Shown: one piece after another, positions 1-5,747 of the stretch
Numbering within the stretch: position 1 is the first letter of the stretch
Layout of the letters: each line of letters begins with the position of its first letter
Assembly (NCBI GenBank): GCA_011052285.1
Contig: DRJH01000021.1
Location: forward strand, 1 to 6,676
DNA length: 6,676 bases
Direction: 5' to 3'
DNA from: Gammaproteobacteria bacterium
GTDB lineage: Bacteria; Pseudomonadota; Gammaproteobacteria; Arenicellales; DRJH01
The notes under the pieces: generated by a model
Databases searched by the model: none
Told to the model about the DNA's origin: nothing
Seen by the model: the letters and a program-made list of their open reading frames with translations, nothing else
Program-made: the position numbers and the translations under genes

Positions 1-1
1 G

Positions 2-22
2 AAAGAGATCATCGAAACCTGA
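2..22 (+). CDS. Possible 3' end of an upstream gene (last codons only)
   Basis: The second reading frame reads Lys-Glu-Ile-Ile-Glu-Thr and then TGA at 20-22. Only seven bases separate this stop from the first base of a strong intrinsic terminator, which is the usual arrangement at the end of a transcription unit. The product cannot be identified from six residues. The call rests on the position of the stop relative to the terminator, so it is an inference. The gene body lies outside the window. Confidence 0.35.
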   Translation, partial: KEIIET

Positions 23-29
23 TTATCCT

Positions 30-70
30 GGGGTGTCACCACCAAACCGGCTGTGACACCCCGTTTTTTT
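30..70 (+). terminator. Rho-independent terminator
   Basis: A perfect 10-bp GC-rich stem is formed by GGGGTGTCAC at 30-39 and GTGACACCCC at 53-62, with a 13-base loop. It is followed at once by a G and seven T residues (64-70). There is no matching A-tract on the left side, so it should act on plus-strand transcription. It would end the gene that stops at 22 and separate it from the IS debris to the right. Confidence 0.9.
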
Positions 71-81
71 GACCAACAATT

Positions 82-348
82 TTAAACCGGCAGTTCTGAT
101 GCATTTTCACGCCATCGCTGACACGCTAAATCCCTTTGCAGCGTATAGCCGATATAGGTTGCCTCATAACACAGGGTGAGTGTGCGCCCCGGAAAATAAT
201 TGCTGAGTTTCTCTGGCTGGCTGAGTAGACCCTTCAACGTCGGCCGACATTTAAAATCAATAACTTCACCGGAGTTTTTGTCCAGGGCCGAGCCGTGGTA
301 CTGTGTATCGTCGACATCAAGACCGACGTAGAATATATTATGTTTCAT
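82..348 (-). pseudogene. IS110-family transposase, N-terminal fragment
   Basis: This is the front end of an IS110-family (DEDD, RuvC-like) transposase. Reading from the ATG at 348, residues 6-15 (FYVGLDVDDT) carry the first catalytic Asp region with D11. Residues 59-72 (LCYEATYIGYTLQR) carry the conserved Glu E62. GEVIDFKCRPTL (27-38) is also typical of the family. The match stops after about residue 75, near base 123. The last 13 residues are unrelated and end at TAA 82-84. Full-length relatives have roughly 320-400 residues, so the second half, including the remaining acidic residues and the Ser-containing C-terminal domain, is missing. The start at 348 is chosen over one at 435 because a near-perfect AAGGAGGT lies just upstream (minus strand, about 353-360) and homology begins there. 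The fragment should be inactive. An IS481/IS3-like remnant abuts its 5' side. Confidence 0.85.
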
Positions 349-382
349 AGACACCTCCTTTTTCTTCCCAATGTCACTATGC

Positions 383-540
383 CCAGCCAAAGCCAGGTCA
401 CAGCAAACCATCGGAATCTGCGAGCGTTTCCACAAGACTATCCTGCAGGAGTTTTACCAGATTGCCTTCCGAAAGAAGGTTTAAAACGATCTGGAATCAC
501 TGCAGAATGATTTGGATGAATGGCTAGTGTACTATCCTAT
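383..540 (+). pseudogene. IS481/IS3-like transposase, C-terminal fragment with in-frame stop
   Basis: The second plus-strand frame reads PAKARSQQT, then IGICERFHKTILQEFYQIAF, then RKKV, stop, NDLESLQNDLDEWLVYY. This is the end of the integrase core (rve, DDE) of IS481/IS3-type transposases, where the usual text is K(A/S)RSPQTNGICERFHKT followed by the last catalytic-helix region and YN..RTHQG. The Glu in GICERF corresponds to the third residue of the DDE triad. The in-frame TAA at 482-484 falls where relatives usually have Tyr (TAT/TAC), so one base change explains it. After the YY at about 531 the normal RTHQG tail is gone. There is no start codon and everything upstream of the final third is absent, so this is a dead relic. 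It lies on the opposite strand to the IS110 fragment and touches it. Confidence 0.8.
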
Positions 541-631
541 GGCCTGTGCCTCATAAAACTCAGGATGGTAGAAAGTTGCCAAGCGGATCAGCCGATTGCT
601 CAAAGGCTGCGGCAGATTGGACCATCAATGG

Positions 632-697
632 GTGTAAGATATCGTGTAAGATCTACTGATTAAAGAAGTGGACTACGTGTTAGATTTCATGTAATAT
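632..697 (+). repeat. Two pairs of 9-bp direct repeats, possible operator
   Basis: Four related nonamers are present: GTGTAAGAT at 632-640 and 644-652, GTGTTAGAT at 677-685 and ATGTAATAT at 689-697. Within each pair the units start 12 bases apart. The two pairs start 45 bases apart. The two 22-base blocks (632-653 and 677-698) match at 18 of 22 positions. The second block covers the spacer and -10 of the candidate promoter. This layout would suit autoregulation by the HTH protein encoded downstream, but the binding protein is inferred. They could instead be remnants of IS terminal repeats. Confidence 0.55.
669..697 (+). promoter_or_regulatory. Candidate sigma-70 promoter for the three-gene operon
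   Basis: TGGACT at 669-674 (4 of 6 matches to TTGACA) and TAATAT at 692-697 (4 of 6 to TATAAT) are separated by exactly 17 bases, with a TG two bases before the -10. It lies about 36 bases before the first start codon and just upstream of the ribosome binding site. Each box is only a moderate match, so the call depends on spacing and position. Confidence 0.4.
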
Positions 698-732
698 CGT
701 GGAGGAACGTCACTCAGAGGACTGCCTAAACC

Positions 733-1530
733 ATGCCACGCAAAGAACCTGCGCTCAAACTGGAACGCTCACCCCTGGCCTTCGTTCTTTCTCAAGTTCG
801 ATTTCCAGCCGTGCTTAAGATGGAAGACCGCGTGCCGGACATCCAAGAGGCGCTTCGGAAACAGGACTTCCCTCGATACAACAAAGAAGACATTCAACAG
901 GTCACCTTCAGTGGCAATGAGCTCAAGGCTGAGCGTGACAAGCGCTGGGTTTTTGTCTCCCGCAGTCGTCACGAAGCCGTTATCCTTTCCTCCAACTTTG
1001 TTGTTTACGAGACGAGCGACTATGACGTCTTCGAAACATTCACGGAGCGTTTCTCTCCTGTATTGAAACTAATTGCCGACGCTACCACCACGGAATTTGT
1101 CGAGCAACTCGGGCTTCGTTACGTTGACCTTATTCGGCCAACCGAGAATAAGGCTGCATGTGAGTTTCTTCGGGAAAACGTTCGCGGTCTCTCGCAAGAG
1201 GACCTCGGTGCAAGTAGTTTACGCAACCAGTTCAGCACTCAGGCACACACAGAGCAAGGCGACCTTTTCGTTCGCTCCTTTGAGAACACCGGTCCAAACA
1301 TGGTGCCACCCGACCTCGTTTCTACGCATCTCCGATTCAAAACCAACCCTGACGACCTCAAAGACGAGCTTTATCGCATCCTTGATATCGACCACATTAG
1401 CAAAGGGGAGTTTGATTTTCACCCCGAGGATCTCATTCAAAAACTCTGGGACCTTCACGAATTCTCAAGTAAAGCGTTTGAAGCTGCAGTAACTGAAGAA
1501 GCCATCGAGTTTTGGAAAAGAGAGGCTTGA
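733..1530 (+). CDS. TIGR04255-like family protein, function unknown
   Basis: This 265-residue protein resembles the sporadically distributed TIGR04255 family, whose molecular function is not known. The support is an N-terminal SPLAFVLSQVRFP block (13-25, the family's usual 'PL..V...(I/V)RF' opening), a central LGLRYVDLI segment (126-134, compare the family's LG.RY.N.I), a length near the usual 250-270 residues, and a C-terminal helix ending in EEAIEFWKREA, as in relatives that end with an 'A.T...W' helix. There is no signal peptide, membrane segment or obvious catalytic motif, so it is probably cytoplasmic. The start is set by the ATG at 733 with AGAGGA 11 bases upstream. It is the first gene of a three-gene operon, and its TGA overlaps the ATG of the next gene by one base. 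Family assignment is from recognition of motifs, not a search. Confidence 0.75.
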   Translation: MPRKEPALKLERSPLAFVLSQVRFPAVLKMEDRVPDIQEALRKQDFPRYNKEDIQQVTFSGNELKAERDKRWVFVSRSRHEAVILSSNFVVYETSDYDVFETFTERFSPVLKLIADATTTEFVEQLGLRYVDLIRPTENKAACEFLRENVRGLSQEDLGASSLRNQFSTQAHTEQGDLFVRSFENTGPNMVPPDLVSTHLRFKTNPDDLKDELYRILDIDHISKGEFDFHPEDLIQKLWDLHEFSSKAFEAAVTEEAIEFWKREA

Positions 1531-2285
1531 TGATGCCTGCCACTGAAGAGCGAAACAGAATATTCGGTCCACCGGAATATTACGCCGACTCTCGCTCCAC
1601 AAATCCAGGCGTAGCCCTTGCCATTGTGCTCGTCGATCGTACAGACATTGGGGTGCCGTTATCAGCCGATCTCGCAACTTGGGATCAAATCCGCCTGCTC
1701 ATTGCACAGACCGAGTGGCTCAATTACCCGCTCCATGCCGTGCGAGAGCATACTGGTAACAATGTTTTCCACATTGTCACCACGGCAGAGAGCCGCTCCA
1801 ACCAGCCAGTTCAAGATGAGCGTTCCGAGTTTCCCTCTTTCAAGACACAAATAGCTACGATTCGCAGTGCTCTCTCTCTCCAGATGAAGGAGCTCGCTGA
1901 GGCCGTCGGGGTCGAGCGCCCCACCATGTATTCTTGGATCAAGGACCAGAATACTCCTCAACCTGCCAACCGCCAACGTCTTCACTCCATATACCGTTTC
2001 GCAGAGCAATGGAATAAGCTGATAAGTACGCCGCTTGGTAAGGCCCTTCATCATGTCGATACCGAAGGTCACTCACTTTTCGACCTGCTGCGAGATGTGC
2101 CGATTCCAACTTCGACTATCCACAATCGACTTCGGATGATGGTTCAAGCTGCTAAGTCTGCCCCTCCAACGCATTCCACAAGCGTTCGCGAACTCGCTCG
2201 CAAACACAATATCGACCTTAGTCGTGTCGGTGACAGCCAAGATGACATTGACCTGGAGACAGGGAAGCGGATAGACGCTGACTAA
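1530..2285 (+). CDS. Helix-turn-helix protein of the three-gene operon
   Basis: The protein has about 250 residues and an internal helix-turn-helix. From the ATG at 1533, residues 107-150 hold IATIRSALSLQMKELAEAV, then GVERPTMYSWIKDQN. This has the pattern of an XRE/Cro-type fold: a helix, 'QMKELAEAVGV', a turn, and a recognition helix 'RPTMYSWIK'. The flanking ~100-residue N-terminal part (Val/Ile-rich strands around 28-36, WDQIR and TEWLNYPLHAV) and the C-terminal part are not recognised. Two adjacent ATGs (1530, 1533) follow AGAGG at 1521-1525. The first shares its A with the TGA of the upstream gene, so translation is probably coupled. A TTG at 1512 is an in-frame alternative but is less well placed. 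The likely role is DNA binding, perhaps of the repeats at 632-697, which is inference. A HTH in mid-protein between two larger domains is unlike a simple small repressor. Confidence 0.75.
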   Translation: MMPATEERNRIFGPPEYYADSRSTNPGVALAIVLVDRTDIGVPLSADLATWDQIRLLIAQTEWLNYPLHAVREHTGNNVFHIVTTAESRSNQPVQDERSEFPSFKTQIATIRSALSLQMKELAEAVGVERPTMYSWIKDQNTPQPANRQRLHSIYRFAEQWNKLISTPLGKALHHVDTEGHSLFDLLRDVPIPTSTIHNRLRMMVQAAKSAPPTHSTSVRELARKHNIDLSRVGDSQDDIDLETGKRIDAD

Positions 2286-2291
2286 GTACTC

Positions 2292-3119
2292 ATGCACGAT
2301 GAAGAAGTAGATCAAATACGGCAAAATGGTTGGCGTCAAGGTTGCATATTACCGAAATCCCTCGTTGAAGTGCTTGTCGCGAATCAGAGCCTTCAGGCTA
2401 TTGCGGAAAATGAGTTCTACATCGTGATTTCGCATGACTGTGATGTTACGAACCGCAGCTTCGAAATCGAACCTTCGGTCGAACTACTGAAGTCCAAGGT
2501 TCTTCTTCCCAAGGAATCGGACGGACATCGAGCTTGGGGCAAGAATCCCCGATTCCACCAATTAGAATGCAACTTGCCCGTCGGGAAGTGCGTTTGCGAG
2601 TTCTCCATTTACGACCGTACCAACATTCCCCGGAAGTATCTTGCTACCCAAAGTCCTGACAATGCTCGAGTGCTCGACCACGATGGTATCCGTGCTTTGG
2701 CACTCTGGCTTGCCCGAAGGTACGTACGTTCAGCTTTCCCAGATGAGTTCGTCGAGCGCAGCAGAGCTGCTACAGATGGATTGCGAAAAAAGCTGAAAAA
2801 GTTAGGTGATCTCCTTACTGCCATATATATTGTCGTTGTCCAGGAGGAGCTTCCTGAAGATAGCCCTTATGAAATAATCTTGTACGGCTCCATGCGAGTT
2901 GATGACTATGCTCTGTCAGATCGCCGGGAAGATGCCCAACAGCTACTCAACGACATCGAAACAGCCTTAGCTGATTGCGATGGAATCGAAGTTGAGGAAT
3001 CTCACCTCAAACCTGAAGACAAGATATCTCTTGATGATCGTCGTAAGCTGGTGCGATGGGATTTCGATGATCTTACAGTGAGAGGCCGAGCGGTCGCTGA
3101 GCTCCCGCCCATTGACTGA
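2292..3119 (+). CDS. Conserved-looking protein with SHDCDV motif, function unknown
   Basis: I cannot assign a function to this 275-residue protein. Visible landmarks are WRQGCILP (14-21), FYIVISHDCDVTN (42-54), IEPSVELL (59-66) and GKNPRFHQLE (83-92). The block SHDCDV followed by EP.VE and GKNPR looks like a set of conserved positions. The His-Asp-Cys-Asp cluster and H79/H89 could bind metal or form an active site, but this is a guess. The C-terminal half is mixed helix with an acidic stretch (DIETALADCDGIEVEE). There is no signal peptide or membrane segment. The ATG at 2292 lies six bases after the TAA of the HTH gene and has no clear Shine-Dalgarno sequence, so translation probably depends on reinitiation from the upstream gene. 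It is the last gene of the operon, and I see no intrinsic terminator in the 38 bases before the IS66 fragment. Confidence 0.75.
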   Translation: MHDEEVDQIRQNGWRQGCILPKSLVEVLVANQSLQAIAENEFYIVISHDCDVTNRSFEIEPSVELLKSKVLLPKESDGHRAWGKNPRFHQLECNLPVGKCVCEFSIYDRTNIPRKYLATQSPDNARVLDHDGIRALALWLARRYVRSAFPDEFVERSRAATDGLRKKLKKLGDLLTAIYIVVVQEELPEDSPYEIILYGSMRVDDYALSDRREDAQQLLNDIETALADCDGIEVEESHLKPEDKISLDDRRKLVRWDFDDLTVRGRAVAELPPID

Positions 3120-3157
3120 GAAAAGCGACTTCATTCTTTGCGTATCTTGCGATGTAT

Positions 3158-3550
3158 CTACTCACCCCCATAATCGAAGTCACCGGCGAGAGCCATCTGT
3201 ATGGCAACGAGCGGGTTGTAGCCTTTATTGGCCATGGTCTGTAGGTAGCTGGATATACGGCAATACGCCTGTGCATAAATCTGGGTTCTAAAACATCCCG
3301 AGACTTTCTGTTTGACTTTCGCCATCCTCAAATCCTGTTCAGCCCGGTTGTTGGTAAATGCCACCTCTGGATCTTTGGCAAAAAGCAGAATGGCCGCTTC
3401 GTATTTTTTCATCCTCTCATGCGGATTGTGGGCGTCCGACTTAGCGATCTTGCCCCGTTTGCCGCTGGGCTTTGGCGGTATCGGTGGCAGCTCATGGGCA
3501 CCACGGGTCATGATATTGCGGTAGCGTTTCTGCAAGTTAGCAGGGAGCAT
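3158..3550 (-). pseudogene. tnpC: IS66-family transposase (TnpC), C-terminal fragment
   Basis: This is the last ~130 residues of an IS66-type DDE transposase. The hallmark is NNRAEQDLRMAKVKQKVSG at 67-85, where E71 is the third catalytic residue, followed by CFRT.IYAQAYCRISSYL and the NKGYNPLVAIQMAL tail. SGKRGKIAKSDAHN at 29-42 is also usual in the family. Complete TnpC proteins have roughly 500 residues, so about three quarters, including the two catalytic Asp residues, are missing. The ATG at 3548-3550 is internal to the original protein. A TAA lies in frame three codons upstream (3557-3559, minus strand), and the IS66 match ends there, so the break point is at about 3550-3560. There is no sign of tnpA or tnpB. 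It is non-functional and runs convergent with the three-gene operon. Confidence 0.88.
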
Positions 3551-3577
3551 TATGCGTTAGTCCCACCAAGAAAAAGA

Positions 3578-3790
3578 GTGCTGAACATTCGCCTTAACCT
3601 CCGCTATGCTAATGCTGGAATAAACTGCCCAGCGTGCCTACCATGGCATTTTCTGGACCAACAGCAGTCTGTTTGCCCACAATGCAATCGACGACTCAAC
3701 AGAAAACGGGTCGATACCAAGCGCTACAACACCCATAGGGGGATTGTTGCCTTTATGTCTGCCCACTATGTGGCGAGGCTTTTTGGATAA
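3578..3790 (+). CDS. Possible small zinc-ribbon protein or gene fragment
   Basis: An open frame ending at TAA 3788-3790 encodes two Cys pairs, CPAC (17-20) and CPQC (33-36), 12 residues apart, counted from a GTG at 3578. That is the spacing of a small zinc ribbon. A basic stretch follows (NRRLNRKRVDTKRYNTHR), then a hydrophobic tail. The reading frame continues upstream only through the antisense strand of the IS66 fragment, so if real it either starts at the GTG, which lacks a good ribosome binding site, or has lost its front end at the IS66 junction near 3551. A hairpin at 3807-3829 lies 16 bases after the stop. I do not recognise a family. It could be a chance ORF. Confidence 0.35.
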   Translation: MLNIRLNLRYANAGINCPACLPWHFLDQQQSVCPQCNRRLNRKRVDTKRYNTHRGIVAFMSAHYVARLFG

Positions 3791-3806
3791 CATTGACAGT
3801 TCAGTT

Positions 3807-3829
3807 GGCCTTGTGTTTAACTCAAGGCC
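3807..3829. other. Hairpin after the zinc-ribbon ORF
   Basis: GGCCTTG at 3807-3813 pairs perfectly with CAAGGCC at 3823-3829 around a nine-base loop. There is no T-run on either side, so it is not a typical intrinsic terminator. It might stabilise an RNA 3' end or be fortuitous. Confidence 0.35.
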
Positions 3830-4131
3830 GCGACCATACAAAGGTAAGATGTATTACGCAACAGATAAGTAGCGAAAGGCATGGTGAGCTGATGTCTTTA
3901 CTGCCTCGGGTTTCATAGGTGTGTTGATCTGCGGTGAAGTTTTCCGGATAAATATCCGGTCAGTTGCTTGTGCGAAAGTGGAATAAGTTGGGTGGCATGT
4001 GGTGAGGTTGGTCCTTCCTGGCCTGCGGAATGAAAAAAGTACCACGAAATTCGCAACCGGCAGACATGGTTGGCGACCACTGTCGATGTTCATCACCCTA
4101 TTTGATTAACCCCATTGAGGAGCATTTGAAG
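3830..4131 (+). other. Upstream region of the transporter operon
   Basis: I see no supported gene here on either strand. The region ends with the ribosome binding site GAGGAG at 4117-4122 of the binding-protein gene. It contains the palindrome at 3944-3959. No convincing sigma-70 promoter stands out. The transporter promoter is presumably within this stretch. Confidence 0.4.
3944..3959. promoter_or_regulatory. Palindrome CCGGAT-N4-ATCCGG, possible operator
   Basis: The arms CCGGAT at 3944-3949 and ATCCGG at 3954-3959 are perfect inverted repeats around AAAT (3950-3953), about 170 bases before the binding-protein start codon. The size and position suit a dimeric regulator site. A regulator cannot be named, and a 6-bp palindrome can occur by chance. 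Confidence 0.3.
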
Positions 4132-5724
4132 ATGACTGAATATGAGAAACTGCAACAACAAATGGCCAGTGGTAAGATCTCGCGGTGTGAATTTTTAACC
4201 CGCGCCTCGGCACTGGGTGTAGCCATGGCTCTACCAGCCGGTCTGTTTAGCGGCACCGCTGCGGCTGCGCCGAAAAAAGGTGGCCACTTCCGGGTCGGTA
4301 TGGGCCACGGCTCTACCACCGATTCGCAGGATCCGGCATCTTGGGAAAATGGCTTTACCCAACTAACCTTTGGTTATGGCACCAATAACCACCTCACCGA
4401 AATCCTGCCCAATGGTCAGCTTGGACCCGAGCTGGCTGAAAGCTGGGAAGCCTCACCAGATGCCAAAGTCTGGACGTTTACGTTGCGTAAAGATGTGGAA
4501 TTTCATAATGGCAAAACCATGGATGCCAACGACGTGATCGCATCCCTGAATCATCATCGTGGTGACAAAACCAAGTCGGGTGCCAAGGCGATTGTCGATG
4601 GCATTATTGATCTTAAGGCTGATGGCAAGAACGTATTGGTGGTGACCATGAAGAGTGGCAATGCCGATTTCCCGTTTGTTCTTAATGATTACCATCTGGC
4701 CATTCAGCCAGCGAATAAAGATGGCAAAATCGATGCCAAATCCGGTGTGGGTTGTGGCCCATTTGTGGTGCAAAGCTATGAACCGGGGGTCAATGCCAAG
4801 CTTAAACGGCATGCTAATTACTGGCGTTCGGATTATGGTCATTTTGATTCGGCTGAAGTGTTGACCATTGCTGATGTTGCTGCCCGGACTAATGCTTTGA
4901 CCACCGGTGAAGTGGATGCCATCGATCGTCTCGATATCAAGACACTGCATTTGTTGAAACGCAACAAGAATGTCAAGATTGAGGAAACCAGTGGTACGGC
5001 ACACTACACATTTGCCATGCTCACGGATGTTGCACCGTTCGATAATAATCACGTCCGCCTGGCATTAAAATATGCCGTGGATCGTAAGGCCCTGTTGCAG
5101 AATGTACTGCGTGGTCATGGAGTACTGGGCAATGATCATCCCATCGGCCAATCCAATCGCTATCATGCGGACCTGCCACAGCGTGACTATGATCCTGACA
5201 AGGTTAAATTCCACCTCAAAAAAGCGGGTCTAAGCAAACTCAAGGTAGATTTGAGTGCGGCAGATGCGGCTTTCACCGGTGCCGTGGATGCTGCCATACT
5301 CTATAAAGAGCAGGCCGCCAAGGTGGGCATCGATATTAACGTCATCAGAGAGCCGAATGACGGTTATTGGTCCAATGTGTGGATGAAAAAACCCTGGTGT
5401 GCGGTGTACTGGGGCGGCCGACCAACCGAAGACTGGATGTTCTCAACAGCCTATGCCGAGGGCGCCAAGTGGAATGACACGCATTGGCACAATAAGCGTT
5501 TCAACGTGTTGCTCATCCAGGCCCGTGCCGAACTTGACGATAGTAAACGTCGCGCCATGTATACGGAAATGCAGTCGCTGGTGCGTGACGATGGCGGCGT
5601 GTTGGTGCCTATGTTCAATAACTACGTATTCGGCACCAATACCAAGGTTGCACATGGCCCAATGGGTGCCAACTGGGGTATGGATGGTAACCGTGCTTTG
5701 GAGCGTTGGTGGTTCAAGGCCTGA
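4132..5724 (+). CDS. ABC transporter family 5 solute-binding protein (peptide/nickel type)
   Basis: A 530-residue periplasmic binding protein of the DppA/OppA family (SBP_bac_5), which captures peptides or related solutes for an ABC importer. The start at 4132 is chosen because GAGGAG sits nine bases upstream and the opening MTEYEKLQQQMASGKISR reads like the leader of relatives. An ATG at 4030 would add 34 unrelated residues without a ribosome binding site. Residues 16-46 form a Tat-like signal peptide: SRCEFLTRASALG, a hydrophobic core, then GTAAAA before PKKGG. The mature part shows family marks such as LTEILPNGQLGPELAESWE, WTFTLRKDVEFHNGK.MDANDV and VRLALKYAVDRKALL. The length fits the family. 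The pair expected to be Arg-Arg is Arg18-Cys19 (TGT at 4186-4188). The substrate cannot be fixed from sequence. The permease gene follows after 23 bases. Confidence 0.93.
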   Translation: MTEYEKLQQQMASGKISRCEFLTRASALGVAMALPAGLFSGTAAAAPKKGGHFRVGMGHGSTTDSQDPASWENGFTQLTFGYGTNNHLTEILPNGQLGPELAESWEASPDAKVWTFTLRKDVEFHNGKTMDANDVIASLNHHRGDKTKSGAKAIVDGIIDLKADGKNVLVVTMKSGNADFPFVLNDYHLAIQPANKDGKIDAKSGVGCGPFVVQSYEPGVNAKLKRHANYWRSDYGHFDSAEVLTIADVAARTNALTTGEVDAIDRLDIKTLHLLKRNKNVKIEETSGTAHYTFAMLTDVAPFDNNHVRLALKYAVDRKALLQNVLRGHGVLGNDHPIGQSNRYHADLPQRDYDPDKVKFHLKKAGLSKLKVDLSAADAAFTGAVDAAILYKEQAAKVGIDINVIREPNDGYWSNVWMKKPWCAVYWGGRPTEDWMFSTAYAEGAKWNDTHWHNKRFNVLLIQARAELDDSKRRAMYTEMQSLVRDDGGVLVPMFNNYVFGTNTKVAHGPMGANWGMDGNRALERWWFKA

Positions 5725-5747
5725 AACAGGATACAAGCGCGTAAAGC

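Larger units (their letters stand above)
541..731 (+). other. Non-coding leader between IS debris and the three-gene operon
   Basis: This stretch has no recognisable gene on either strand. Its left part (about 541-630) is probably the decayed tail of the IS481/IS3-like element. Its right part holds the repeat pairs at 632-697, a candidate promoter, a GGAGGA at 701-706 and the likely ribosome binding site AGAGGA at 716-721, which lies 11 bases before the ATG at 733. Confidence 0.5.

Noticed and set aside
295..510. Plus-strand frame across the IS110/IS481 junction
   Set aside because: It reads antisense to IS110 and out of frame with the IS481/IS3-like relic, so it is an artefact of the fusion.
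632..697. CRISPR-like array
   Set aside because: The units are only 9 bases, spacers are 3 and 24 bases, and there are four copies, so it is not a CRISPR array.
1073..1492. Open frame of 139 residues within the TIGR04255-like gene
   Set aside because: It is a shifted frame of the real gene and has no independent start signals.
1662..2072. Antisense frame of 136 residues within the HTH gene
   Set aside because: It is the complement of a better supported coding frame with a recognisable HTH.
3990..4015. Sigma-54-like promoter (TGGCAT ... TTGG)
   Set aside because: The GG and GC dinucleotides do not fall at the required -24/-12 spacing.
3638..4096. Two minus-strand frames (3638-3841 and 3854-4096)
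   Set aside because: They show no recognisable motifs or good ribosome binding sites, and the sequence looks non-coding.
4453..5052. Long antisense open frame (199 residues) inside the binding-protein gene
   Set aside because: It is fully antisense to a clearly recognised solute-binding protein and has no family features or ribosome binding site.
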